In this document: positions 1-12,253 of the stretch, in pieces | How positions within the stretch are numbered: position 1 is the stretch's first letter | Layout of the letters: every line of letters begins with the position of its first letter | Assembly: GCA_026214975.1 (NCBI GenBank) | Contig: JAOBSW010000378.1 | Location: forward strand, 52,232-116,231 | Length of the DNA: 64,000 bases | Source: Gentiana macrophylla | Taxonomy: Eukaryota > Streptophyta > Magnoliopsida > Gentianales > Gentianaceae | Direction of reading: 5' to 3' | Made by a program: the position numbers and the translations under genes | The notes under the pieces: generated by a model | Databases searched by the model: none | Told to the model about the DNA's origin: nothing | Seen by the model: the letters and a program-made list of their open reading frames with translations, nothing else

Positions 1-2634
1 GGTGATTTCCTGATCACCAGCCTATGAATCATGGGGAGATTTTCTCGAGCTAAGTTCTTTGGAAGAATTAAGGTAGCGATGCATTTAATCCATTAAAAGA
101 GTAAACAACGGGCGAATAATTTTAGCTAGAATAGTGGGAATTGATATATGAAATGAATCTCGGATCTAATCCTGGGACATGTCGTAGCAGAGAAATTTAT
201 TTTCTGTTTAAGATTCGTTGGAATGAATGGATTTACCTTCTATTCGATAACTTGTTTTGCGTATAGAAAGTTGAATATACCAATACAGGTGATTGAATCC
301 AAGACTCGGACTTTTGTTTGATAAAGTCAAAACTAATTAGAAGCTAACTTGAAATATGTATATAAAAACACATCACAGAACTATTAAAAGCAATTGGTTT
401 CTATATTTAGATAAATCGGCTTGCTTCGTATTCTGCATAAGCACAGCATAGTCCCTAAAAGATAAGACACGAAGGCGAAAGCTCGTATAGACTCCTTTCT
501 CCCGATTTAGTTATAATGACCTCAAAGGTTCAATTTACCAAGTTTCCTTTCTCAATCTGGAAAGTGATAATGGGATAGCAAAAGAAGTAACATAAACATT
601 GTTTTGGCTTACTTACCTTCGAATCTGACATGAAAGATGCTAGAGCCTCAGTAGTGAATACTTGTCTGAGAACAATTCAAACACTCAGTAAGTTTTATCC
701 AAAATATTTTCAGAGGTTCTGTTTTCCTTGAGAGATAGAGTATTCTATACTCGAGAATGGGCCATCACATAGTCTGGGGTGATGCTCGCCACCTCGTAGT
801 GAAATGTTTTCCTTTAAGTGAGAAACCGTTAAATTGCCTTATATAGTTTTTAGATGTGCTGACTCTATTCTTAACTCAATAAGATATTAGAAAGCTGAAA
901 TATGGTTTACATTGAAATGTAAGACCGAGAAGTCTACTTTTTAGAATATGCTTTGGAATTCACGGATAAGGTGTGGATTCGGTTCACCCCACTTCCATAA
1001 ATATAAGCATTTAGCACACGGTGCTTGAAGGTAGGTCTGAATTTCGCGAACACGTTCGGTCGATGACCAATCGTTATATATCTTGTAGCATTGAGAAAAA
1101 GGTGTGTTATAAGATTCTTGAAATCGGGAAGGGCGATTATATCTGTTGCGTCCTTTACGACAGAGTCTATGAACAGTAAAACCTTAAACCTTGCGATGAC
1201 GTTTACTCAAGGTAGTTACTAACCGATTAAAATCGCACCACATCCAACATCGGTTGTTGGTGATAACACTAAATACTACTAAACTAGATCGAAATTCGAT
1301 CCACCCGTAATGTAGTGGGAGTATGGTTTATCCATTACCCATTACGGGTTCTGCGGACTTTGTAGTCTGAGGATCGATTGATGACCTATGGCTCTTTTGT
1401 GAGCAGTACATGATTATGATAATAGAGGTTGGTGTAATAGCCATACCCTCGTGAATGGAGTTCGGTACTCCATTTCATTCATGCTTCAGAACCACCCGAG
1501 CGCCTCAGGCCCAGTGGGAGTAATTGGATCTACACGGAAAAGAGTAGAATGAGTTCGTATTGCATGATTTCGTTCAAAAGCAGAAAATAGGGGTGATTCC
1601 CTGAGACTTTCTTGCCAAACAAACGGAGTCTGGATTCATTCGAAGCAGAAGGTATTGACTTATGAACTTATGCGGGATGACTGCCAAGGCTTATGTCCTT
1701 TTGTGGATAAAAGCAAACCTCTCGGTCATTGGAAGTCATATATTTCTACAATATATGGATTTGCTGAATATTGATAAGTCTTTTGTAGACGGATATCAAT
1801 TTTAGTGATGAGTGAATATATACATATATTAGTGTTTGTGAAGGATAACACCGCACGAGCTTGGAATCAACGTGGGTGTGTTATCTCAAGTCGAATCGAC
1901 AAGTGCCACACTTCTCGCAACAAAGATTTGGACAACATTCTTAAGAGTTTGACTCGGTCGAATTCATTAGAATCGCCACTGTTTCCCATCCATCTTATTG
2001 GTTAAGATGATGCATCTGTGTATGCAACATTCAACGAGGAAGTTCTACCCTATGCCTCAGAATGACTCTCAAATCTTTGGATCAAGAGAAATGGGATAGA
2101 TTCTCTTTCTAGTAAGAGATGGTCAGGTTATTGAACGTCAACTTTGATCGAATCTTAGATTCAAGCGGTTAACAAAGCAAGTTTAGTATGTCCTTTAGTA
2201 TCTTGAAAAGAACGAGGAATAATATGCGGACATATTCATGTGTGAACTTGGATATGTGTGATACAATCGATTTTGACTTTAAGTCGATTGAGGATGATCG
2301 TTAAGTCGATCTCGGCTCGATGTTTACTCAAGCACCACATGATTAGATGGACCGGTAACGTTTCGATTCTACGGATCGTCTCGTGCCGACAACCCGACTA
2401 ATCATTAAGACCCATGACATTTAGATGTAGGTGCTCCCGAGTCACCGACCTATCCTACGACGGCATACTCGGGTGTACTTTTGGAATCAAATGGTTATGA
2501 TATGCTTAATGGGTACTAGAATACGGATGGGTCTCCATTGCTTTAGAGCAAGTGGGAGATGTAGTTTGTTGTATTTTAAATAATAGGGTGTGCTCTAAAA
2601 CAATTAATCACATGCTTTCGTGCAAGTGGGAGAT
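1..2634 (+). mobile_element. Distal part of the internal domain of a copia-like, non-autonomous LTR retrotransposon (copy A)
   Basis: The sequence matches, block by block and in the same order, the distal halves of the other internal domains in the window (for example 46910-49548), ending in a polypurine tract and an LTR. No reading frame longer than about 70 codons exists here and none resembles Gag, protease, integrase, reverse transcriptase or RNase H, although this is where the 3' half of pol would lie in an autonomous copia element. Recognisable blocks include the GGGGTGATTCC motif at 1590-1600 and the ACCGACCTATCC block near 2443. The element is cut by the window start, so its 5' LTR is not seen. 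Assignment to the family is firm; the non-autonomous reading is an inference from several copies lacking frames. Confidence 0.8.
2622..2634 (+). other. Polypurine tract of copy A
   Basis: GCAAGTGGGAGAT lies immediately before the TGTTAG start of the LTR, the usual place for the plus-strand primer in plant copia elements. The same tract precedes every other LTR start here. A second near-identical tract occurs at 2548-2560. Confidence 0.8.
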
Positions 2635-4490
2635 TGTTAGGTGTGATGCCCGAAAGACAATTTTGTAATTGTTTTATTTAATAAATGAAATGATATTATT
2701 ATTCATATTTATTATTCTCATAATCACCGATATGACAATAGTATTTACACTACGTAAAACCCTAAAGTATATCGTTTATGTAATCACTTAACTCGATTGT
2801 ATGGTATATACACGGGAGGATTGAGTTAGTGAAGATGTACTTAAAATACAATTAGCCCGTAGTGAAGTTAATCGAGAAGTATCGGGTCTTTCCTTTAACG
2901 TGCTATTAATGCGCCCGTAACACAATAGGTGTGATTGTCTTATCCGGACTTTCGGTTAAGAGAACCTAATGGGGCATTTATATATGATAGATATATCATA
3001 TAGAAATTTGGACCGATTTGATTAGAGTTCACGATATAATTCCGTAATCGAGAAGTCTTATCGAATCAATGGATGATCATATTTATGGATATATCTTAAT
3101 CCTGAGGTGATCACAGTCAACTGCTTGAATCAGTATGAGGTTTGACTTGACGGTTAAGGATTGCGAGTCTGTGATCCGAATTACCCAATCTTGGCATTGT
3201 CTTTCGATTGAGTGAGTAGTCGTGTTATCACGAGATACGGAATCCATTCCTTCCATTTCTGGAAGTAGATAGACAGTTTCCTTATTTGTTAATCCTAGAA
3301 ACTGATCGATCCATGGAGTTCATATTACAGTGATTAGCTACCAGTGAGTTGTATGAATTAATTGATCACTAGGGGGTTAATGGTAAATAAGGATAAGAGG
3401 TTCTAAAAGGGTTAACATAACTTCCCGATTTAGAATGAAGCAATCATGGAGGATTAATCCATATGTAATGATTATATCAATGGACGCTTATTATTATTCT
3501 CGTGAGGAGATAAATATAATCTCATAATCGGAGGAGTGCAGTCACAGGATTATGGTGGCATATTCATGTGATTGATTTATCGAATATAATTATTCTATAA
3601 TTATTTATTTGATTTATCGGAGCCGCTGATTATTAGTCCATGGTCCCCGACGTGCCTCCTAATATAGCATAGCTATTCTCGGACGTCGAATCCTAATAAT
3701 ATTAATTTAGTTCTTGTTGGACTTTATTAAAACGATATGTGAATTAATTGTTTAGTGGACTATTAAATTAGTTGGGCTAAATAATTAAATACACGGAAAA
3801 GACATTTTTCGTGGACTCGGCCCAAATTAGTGTGTTGACCTTTTTGTTGACCTAATTGGTCAAATATGGTTTTGTGCGTGTGAACCTTTTGATAAAAAGG
3901 TGGCGCCACTTTTGTGGTTAATAATTATTAGGAAATGAGTTTTCTTGGATAATTATTTAATGTGTGATTTATCTTTTATTTGTTAAATGATAATTCATGA
4001 AATATTAGATAATAATATGATTTATCCTAATTTGTTTGGATAATTATTTTATTTATCTTTTATTTGGAAAAAGGATTAATGTAATAATTATCTCTTAATT
4101 ATTTAATCCTTGGAGGCTAAGTTTTACTCTCCTATATAAAGAGAGTTCTCCCAAGCCTTGCAACACACAATGAAATTCGACTTCTCCTCTTAGAGAGAAG
4201 AAGGAATAAAATTCGGCCAAGGGGTTTAAGGGGAAAAATCTTGGAGATTTCTCCGGGTAGCATATCGGAAGGATTCGAGACGAGGATTTCCTTCCACCGG
4301 GAGTTGCTTGGATCACACGTACGGAAGATCGTGGTGCTCTTCACATCTTTGTTTGTTATTTCTATTGCGGCTCTTCTACTTGGATTTTGAGATCCAAGAG
4401 GTATGTTCTACAACCCCCTTGTAGATGTAGATCTAGTTATTTTATTACGTGTAATTCATAGATCTAGATCCTTAAATCGCTTCCGCTGCA
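2635..4490 (+). mobile_element. LTR 1 (copia-like family), truncated at its 3' tip
   Basis: It starts TGTTAGGTGTGATGCCCG directly after the polypurine tract and is collinear with the other five LTRs. The U3 region is AT-rich, a TATA box lies at 4133-4140, and the paired GATCTAGAT blocks near the 3' end are present. The U3 variant upstream of the TATA box (the block with GTGTTGACC, around 3834) is shared with LTR 3 but not with LTRs 2, 5 and 6. The last ~15-20 bases (GGATGATATTACTAACA in complete copies) are missing: after CCGCTGCA the sequence jumps into the distal internal domain. No coding potential. Confidence 0.85.
4133..4140 (+). promoter_or_regulatory. TATA box of LTR 1
   Basis: TATATAAA followed by GAGAG, at the same place in every LTR of the family (about 350 bases from the LTR end). 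It probably marks the U3 promoter; the transcription start is inferred to lie about 30 bases downstream. Confidence 0.6.
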
Positions 4491-5225
4491 CAATTCTCTG
4501 CAACAGAGTTTTGGACAACATTCTTTAGAGTTTGACTCGGTCGAATTCATTAGAATCGATCCAATGGTTTCCCATCCATCTTATTGGTTAAGATGATGCA
4601 TCATGTATGCAACATTCGGCGAGGAAGTTCTACCCTATGCCTCAGAATGACTCTCTAAATCTTGGATCGGGAGAAATGGGATAGATTCTCTTTCTAGTAA
4701 AGAGATGGTCAGTTATTGAACGTCAACTTTGATCGAATCTTAGATTCGGCGATTAACAAAGCAAGTTTAGTATGTCCTTTAGTATCTTGAAGAGAACGAG
4801 GAACAATATGCGGACATATTCATGTGTGAACTTGGATATGTGTGATACACTCGATTTTGACTTTAAGTCGATTGAGGATGATCGTTAAGTCGATCTCGGG
4901 CTCAAGTGTTTACTAAGTACCACATGATTTGATGGACCGTAACGCGTTTCGATTCTACGGATCGTCTCGAGCCGACAACCCGACTAATCATTAAGACCCA
5001 TGACATTTAGATGTAGGTACTCCCGAGTCACCGACCTATCCTACGACGGCATACTCGGAGTGTACTTTGGAATCGAAATGGTTATGACATGCTTAGTGGG
5101 TACTAGAATACGGGATGAGTCTCCATTGCTTTAGCAAGCAAGTGGGAGATGTATTTTGTTGTATTTTAAATAATAGGGTGTGCTCTAAAACAATTAATCA
5201 CATGCTTTAAGTGCAAGTGGGAGAT
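4491..5225 (+). mobile_element. Short distal internal-domain fragment between LTR 1 and LTR 2
   Basis: Equivalent to the last ~735 bases of the internal domain (compare 1900-2634 and 48830-49548). It begins abruptly at CAATTCTCTGCAACAGAG, fused to a truncated LTR, and ends in a normal polypurine tract (5213-5225). The missing ~5 kb of internal domain and the missing LTR tip point to a deletion or recombination between two family members. Noncoding. Confidence 0.8.
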
Positions 5226-7075
5226 TGTTAGGTGTGATGCCCGAAAGACAATTTTGTAATTGTTTTATTTAATAAATGAAATGATATTGTTATTCATATT
5301 TATTATTCTCATATTCACCGATGTGACAATAGTAATTACACTACGAAAACCCTAAAGTATATCGCTTATGTAATCACTTAACTCGGTGTATGGTATATAC
5401 ACGGGAGGATTGAGTTAGTGAAGATGTACTTAAAATACAATTAGCCCGTAGTGAAGTTAATCGAGAGTATCGGGTCTCTCCTTTAACGTGCTATTAATGC
5501 GCCCATAACATGCTTACGGTTGGTGTGATTGTCTTATCCGGACTTTCGGTTAAGAGAACCTAATGGGGCATTTATATATGATAGATATATCGTATAGAAA
5601 TTTGGACCGATTTGATTAGAGTTCACGATATAATTCCGTAATCGAGAAGTCTTATCGAATCAATGGATGATCATATTTATGGATATATCTTAATCTCGAG
5701 GTGATCACAATAACCGCTTGAATCGGCATGAAGTTTGACTTGACGGTTAAGGATTACACCGAGTCCGTGGTCCGAATTACCCCATCTTGGCATTGTCTTT
5801 GGATTGAGTGAGTAGTCTGTGTTATCACAGATACGGAATCCATTCCTTCCATTTATGGAAGTAGATAGACGCTTTCCTTATTTGTTAATCCTAAACCGAT
5901 CGATCGCGCGAGTTCATATCACACCGATTGATCACTAGTGAGTTGTATGAATTAATTGATCACTAGGGGTTAATGGTAAATAAGGATGGGATTCTAAAAA
6001 GGTTAGCAGTAACTTCAGATTTAGAATGGAGCAGTCTATGGAGGATTAATCAGCATATGTAATGATTATATCAATGGGCTGCTTATTAATATTCTCGTGA
6101 GGAGATAAATATAATCATCATAATCGGACGAGTCCGCGCGGGATTATGGTAAGCATATTCTGTGATTGATTTATGAATATAGGTATTACATAATTTATTT
6201 ATTTAGTTGCTCCAGACGTGATTATTAGTCATGTAATTAGGCGATGCACGCCTAATAATGGCATAAATTTATTACGGACGTCGAATCACAATAATATTAT
6301 TTTAGTTCTTCATTGGACTTTATTAAAAGCGATATTGAATTAATTGTTGAGTGAATTTATTAAATTAGTTGAATTTTAAATAATTAAATATGGCAAATAC
6401 ATTTTCCATAATCTTAGCCTTGATTATTGTGTGTGTGGAAATAAATGCGTATTGTGTTTGAGTCCCAATGATGATGATTTTAGACCCCAAGCATGTTTAA
6501 TGAGCAAAGAAATTAGTTCTAACGCATGATTAATAAAACAATGTCGTAAAATATTTATTGGATAAATATTTATGGAAAAGAAATAAAGATAAAATTATTA
6601 CAGATTTGTTCCTAGAATATTTTGATTATCTTTTATCTAATGGGATTATCATAATTGATTTTGTATTAATTATAAAATCCCATGAAACTTAAGTTTTCTC
6701 TCTTATATAAAGAGAGTTGCAAAAAGCCGAAGAGCTTTTTCAATTTTGAGCTTTCATCTCTTGAGAGGAGGAAAATTTCGACCAAGGGAGACAAGGGAAA
6801 ATCTTGGAGATTTTTCGGGTAGCCTGCTCCGGAAGGGTTAGGAGTGAATTTCCTTCCAACGGGAGTTGTGCTATAGATCAACGCGTCACGGAAGATAGGT
6901 AGTGCTCTTCACGCTTTCACTTAGTTCATCCTATTCATGGTTCTTCAACTTGGATTTTGAGAATCAAAGAGGTATGATCTCTGACCCCATGTAGATATAG
7001 ATCTAGTTATTTTATTACGTATATATTATAGATCTAGATCAGCAAGTGGCTTTGGCTGTGGATGATATTGCTATG
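5226..7075 (+). mobile_element. LTR 2 (5' LTR of the copy split by the CACTA element)
   Basis: Starts TGTTAGGTGTGATGCCCG after a polypurine tract, carries a TATA box, and is followed at 7079 by a primer-binding site. It therefore serves as the 3' LTR of the fragment before it and as the 5' LTR of the internal domain after it. Its U3 belongs to the variant shared with LTRs 5 and 6 (block ending ATTATTGTGTGTGG), unlike LTR 3 at the other end of the same internal domain. The end is approximate because the terminal CTAACA is degraded to CTATGA. Confidence 0.85.
6704..6711 (+). promoter_or_regulatory. TATA box of LTR 2
   Basis: TATATAAA followed by GAGAG in the conserved U3/R position. Confidence 0.6.
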
Positions 7076-7078
7076 ATG

Positions 7079-7091
7079 TGGTATCGGTGCC
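7079..7091 (+). other. Primer-binding site (initiator-Met tRNA type)
   Basis: TGGTATCGGTGCC sits 3-4 bases after the LTR end. Plant copia elements usually prime from initiator methionine tRNA with TGGTATCAGAGC; the first seven bases match and the rest is diverged. Confidence 0.7.
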
Positions 7092-8380
7092 ATGAGATCT
7101 ATATTTATACGTATAAAATATTAGATCTCTAGGTGGAAACGATATAGATTTTTGTCCCAATTTTTACAGGGCGATGCATATATTTAATTTTTTTATGCTT
7201 ATGAATGTAGTAGTTGAAGAGATGGATTGGGGTTGGCGGCTGTTTTACCCGTTAGATCTGTCTGCAGCTCATTATAAGCGATGAAAGATTCATTAAAGTA
7301 TAGGTATAGGAAATTATGTAATTCTTTTTATTACGATTTTAATTTAGGAAAATAGATCTGTTTGGCCAGCTTTTTAGTATTTTCCTTTTCCGTTGATCGA
7401 ACCGTTGAAACGAAGATCCCTCCGGTCAGAATCAAGATTAGAAGAAGATGATGATCAACTCCACAAATTTTAGCGTCGATCAGAGTCCGTTTCGATATCC
7501 GTTTGATGCTGCGAGAAGAGGCTGCTGTAACAGAAAAACGCAGGATTCACAGGAAACACTATCTGTGACTTCCTCGATTTTCTGGGAGGATTTGGACCGT
7601 TGAAGCTTGCCAAATCCGACCGTTCAGATTGATCAACTTGGAGTTTTTTGGACGTACCATAAAATTTCCAGGTCGATCGGGATTATCCTAGATTTGATCT
7701 GCCTCAGGAAGTCCTTGATGCAATGCGAAGTCAAAGTCAAGTTCAGCAGTAAGTTTGGGAGGTTTACTGGAGAAAATTGGTAAGTCAAAGCACCCGATCC
7801 AACCGTCCATATTGAAGTTCAGGGTGAAGATAAGATCTGGAAAGTTTAAAGTCCCGATCCGAGTCCGTTTAGTATTGCCGTCGTCGAAGGGTTACGTACA
7901 GGTGATTGATTTTTGTTAGAAAATAGTAAATACTAGTTAGGGTTTTTTTTTTAGTTATTTATTTTCTAATAGGTTGAGATCTGAAGTGTGAGTGATCATC
8001 TACGGTGTTTAAATTTTCCGCACTTTATTTTTATGTGTTTGATCATAAAATAGATATAAAATCAGATTTTTGGCATTTGCAGTGCATCATACTCGTAAAT
8101 CCGCTCCTTGCATACATGTAGAATTTTAATTTTGGTAATTAAAATAGGCATGTATACAATAAATACTTAACTTTCGGAAGAAATTTTCTCTTGAGCCTTT
8201 AAAAACTTAAAGTGACATAGTGCAGAGTGTGTCGCGGATGTCACACTCGTCTTGAGCAGTTGGCGAATATATGATTTACAAAAGATGACATAGGACTATC
8301 GAGATAAAATTCATTTAGTGAATTTTAAAAGTGTAATTACACAGCAAATTTCTAAATTGAAAAATTGGAAAATCATATAC

Positions 8381-8770
8381 ATAAGGCGTTCTTAGTTGGG
8401 CCCGGTATTTGGAGCGGATATGGAGTGGTGGGAGCCTTAACCTTATGATTTGTTGTTTTGAATTATTAGAAATGTGTAATAAGTACTGAAAGTTTTCTCC
8501 ATTTATTGGAAAAACAAGAATAAAGCGTTACTAGTTGAAGCGGTATTTGGGCGATAAACTAGTAGGGCTTGAGATACGGAGATTTTATAATCGTTGAAAC
8601 ATCATGAACAAAGCATTTCCTAGTTATCTGGTATTTGGGCGATAAGCTAGTGGGAGCTTGGATGCAGAGATTTCTTATCTTTGAAAAATCATAAATACAA
8701 AGTGTTCTTTAGTTAGGCGGTATTTGGGCACAGATAAACTGAGTCGAGGAGGCTTTAGTCTTATAATTGT
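8381..8770 (+). repeat. Tandem modules inside the internal domain (four copies)
   Basis: The phrase (C)TAGTT..GCGGTATTTGG followed by ...AAACTAGTGGGAGCTT recurs near 8393, 8532, 8619 and 8711, each unit ending in ATCTTATGATT- or ATCATRAA-like sequence. Unit spacing is uneven (about 139, 87 and 92 bases). Homologous positions in other copies carry two or three units. Confidence 0.7.
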
Positions 8771-10434
8771 GATTAGAAAAACCGATAGTCCAAACAAGTA
8801 ACATTGAGCGTCACGGTTCAAGAGTAGTATCTACTCACAGGACTGCTTTAGTTTAAGTGATTGTTTCCATCTACAGGAAAGTCGAGAATGTGGAAAGAAT
8901 GTTTATCACCGTGTTAGTCATCTAAACTAAGTGATTTAAAGCTAAGCGGAAAATTAATTGGAAGTGGGAGATAAGAAAGTGATTTAGGATCGTGACCAAT
9001 GCATCATAAATTTTCTCATAAGCTAAGTTCTTTGGAAGAACTGGTAGCTTGCATTAAGCGATAAATAAAATAGACAGCGGGCAGTTATTTTAGATAGACT
9101 AGTGGGGTGATACAGAAATGAATCTTGGATTCAATTCTTGAATATCACGAAAAATTAATTTTACGTTTCGGATTCGTTGGAGCAGCGTGTCATTTTCAAT
9201 AGGGTAATTTGTTTGTCTTATTGTGATAGATATAACATTAAATAGCGCGAATCAAGACTAAATCTTTTGTTTGATAAAGTCAGAACCACTAAGCCATTGT
9301 TTGAAAGGTATTATTACTTGCATCTTTAAACTATATAAGCATAAATGGTTTCCGTATTTAGATAAACACTTCTTTATATACTATTAATTAGTGCATATTC
9401 CTACGGCGATAAGATGTGCCCGGTGGCTTAGGGTGATTCCTATATCGAGTCAAAGACCACATCTCAAAGGAACAATGCCTAGTTTCCCTTTCAATCGGGA
9501 AAAGGTAATAGATTCAAAGAAGTTTCACATAGCTTGTTCATATTGACGCCTTAAGGTGCGTATGAAAGGTACAAACTAGTGGGAGTTTTCAAGTAGTGAC
9601 ATACAGTCGACAACTACTCGAAACTCCAATAAGTTTATCAAAATATTTGCCGGAAATCTACGATTTCACGAGAGATAAGTAATCCATACTACAAATAGGT
9701 TATGCTTTGTGCTTGGGATCGATGCCGGCACGCCTCCAGGTGGAATGTTTCATGAGGGATACACCATAAATTTGCCTTAAATAGTTGGCTTGATGTGCTG
9801 TTTTCACGATATCTTTCTTTGAACTCATTCCGGAGATATTGGTTTACCAATGCGGTTGTATTGAAAACTAAGAAGTCTACGCAAAAGATGCTACGCATTT
9901 GTGGATAAAGAGTGGTCAGTTCACCCACTTTCCGTAAATAGAGGCATTTGCTTTGAGTGGCTTGAAGGTGGGGCTGGGAAATTTTGCGATACCACGATTG
10001 AGGCGTGAAATATCTTGTACATTGAGTAAAAAAGGTTAGTTATGAAACTCGGAGAAAATCGAGGAAGGCGGATTTATCTTTTGTCTAATTAAATCCCGAT
10101 AGAGTCTATAAATAACAACCTTGGATCTTGAAGTATATGTGCTCAAGATGTTACTAAGCCGATTTATTGATCCCCGTCCAACACAGTGAGTTGGTGACAA
10201 CACTAATAAAACTACTAAACTAGATTAGTATGTCAGTCACCCAAAATGCGGTGGGAGTATGGTTTGTCCATTACACAGTTGCAGGACCTTCTACGATGCA
10301 TAAAGTTGATGACTGTATAGTCCCTTTGCAGGGCATGTAGGATCCTGATCATAGAGGTTGGTTAAAGCCATAACCACCTTGAATGGAGTATGATACTCCA
10401 ATTCTGTTGAGACTCTTAATAGAACTGCACAGAG

Positions 10435-10437
10435 TAT
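10435..10437. other. Left target-site duplication (TAT) of the CACTA element
   Basis: TAT precedes CACTACAAG here and follows CTTGTAGTG at 15643-15645. A 3-bp duplication is the hallmark of CACTA elements. Confidence 0.85.
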
Positions 10438-10465
10438 CACTACAAGAAGAAAATCAAGTTTTAAT
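10438..10465 (+). repeat. Left terminal inverted repeat of the CACTA element
   Basis: CACTACAAGAAgAA, then six diverged bases and GTTTTAAT; pairs with 15615-15642. The first 11 bases are identical in both ends. Confidence 0.85.
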
Positions 10466-10900
10466 GAGGTAAATCCTCTCATTACATATCTATTTCCACG
10501 TCATTAAAGACTTTTAATGAAGGAAATTTACCCTCTATATCATTATTTGCTTCTCATGTAAAAGTAATAATGATGGTAAGTTTTGTGTCATTAAAATATA
10601 GTTCATGAGCGAATAGTACTCTCACTAAAACATTTTAACAATGAAAATTCCATCATTATTCTACCATTAGCCCCACACTAAATCATTGATTTAATGATAA
10701 TTTATAGCCTATTCTACAAGGTCATTTGCCCATCACAAAATCAAAATTTAATGAAAATAGTTTTCCTCATTATAGAATTAGTTTTCCCTCATTATATACA
10801 TTTTATTGATGAAATTTACCGTCATTTCTAATAATGAGCCCTCGTTAATTAGTGTCCATCATTCTTCTTAAAATACATCCAATAAAGTATTTTCCATCAT
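10466..10900. repeat. Subterminal repeat region of the CACTA element
   Basis: Many short direct and inverted copies of TTTAATGA(T/G)G and its complement (near 10507, 10572, 10694, 10751, 10808), the pattern expected for transposase-binding subterminal repeats. Confidence 0.6.
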
Positions 10901-12172
10901 CAAACATCTTACAAATAAAAGAGTTCTTGCCAAATAGAATGTGCTACATTGACATGATTAGACAAATTTAAGCGAGTCTAGCTAATAATGATGTGAAATA
11001 GTGTCCTAGCTAGTCATGTAAATATATCAAACCCAATAATCATTTCTTCTTTATTAACAAGAATTGCTTAGACACCACCTTGCATTCCTCGATCTCTTGT
11101 GGCGTGAAACAATGCAGTGCTATCATCAACCCTTATCTGACGTCCTCGTAACGGCAAGTTCATCAAGGCGTGCATAGTTGTTGGATAAGAGAATGTGCCT
11201 CATTATCTGCAAAAAGTATCATCACGAGGGACGTTATGAATCGGCAGAGAAAAGGACAAAAACTAATGTGAGACATGACTAAAACACGAATAAAACAAAA
11301 ATGCACACAAATATTACAAGCTAGACTCAATGCACATTAAAAAGAAAAAAGAACAAATGTGAAGCCGGATCAAATACTTAATAAACGCATCCTACAGCGG
11401 ATGCAGCGAGACTCACTCAACAATTTGGACAAAAACTTCGATTCACAAAGCAGGCAGGTCAAGAACTAAGCAGAGAGTCAACAATCAACAAATAAAATTC
11501 TAAATGTCCATATATCATGACAAGCTTATACCATACATGACACTTGAAAATCAGAGCCCTAAACTCATACATGTCTTGAACCAAAACTTATAACAGATTC
11601 ACAAACAAAAAGTACGGAACTAGACCAGATTATATAATAGACATGTAAACTGCCACTTCACCTTAAACATGGATGCATCATAATATATTAATAAGGCATA
11701 GACAAATCTAACAGGCTGCTCATACAAGACAGGAAGAACTTCACAACACAGATTCAGGTACAAGGCACATTTCAAGAAGACTTGACAATCAACAGACCCT
11801 AAATAAACCAAAGCTGATCTTGTACAAGTTGCTTACAACTTATTACAAAAAGATCAGACCACAGCAAAGCACACCTGGAGGTCCTGGACTGATCACAAAC
11901 AACAAGACTCAACACAGACAAAACCAAAGCCGGTTTTGTACAAACATGACTAAACTCTTAAAAATGTACCTATCCACGGATAATCAAACTGAGTCAGGCA
12001 TAAGGGCGGTAAAACATGATTCAAAAATAAAGCTCGTGGTGTGATTCCCTTACCGATGCGCATGTCATTCTCCTTTGTGACAAACATATTTAGATAACTG
12101 TAAACAAAGAGATTCATATCAATAATGAAAATTAAGAGCTAATGATCAATGTAATTTCTGATTGTACATCAC

Positions 12173-12253
12173 CTTAAGATCGTGATGGATTACACGATTA
12201 GAATGCAAGTAGTCAAGAGCAAGTAAAAGTTGAGTAAGCCACTTGCATAGTTT
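12173..12253 (-). pseudogene. NEK-like exon 4 of the captured segment (catalytic-loop exon)
   Basis: 81 bases, 27 codons, from KLCKW to HHDLK, between acceptor TTTTTCCAG and donor GTGATG. The catalytic aspartate and lysine of the HRDxK loop remain; arginine is replaced by histidine. Confidence 0.88.

Larger units (their letters stand above)
7092..10437 (+). mobile_element. Proximal internal domain of copy B (noncoding), up to the CACTA insertion
   Basis: It follows the primer-binding site and continues after the CACTA insertion at 15646-16903. Order of blocks: a leader to about 7205; a ~770-base module (7205-7975) with GATGATGATCAACTCC and GACCGTTCAGATTGATCAAC; a conserved stretch with GTGTTTAAATTTTCCGCA (about 8008); four copies of a CTAGTT...GGTATTTGG module (8381-8770); then blocks shared with other internal domains. 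No frame encodes Gag or Pol. It is more diverged from the other copies than they are from each other. Confidence 0.75.
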
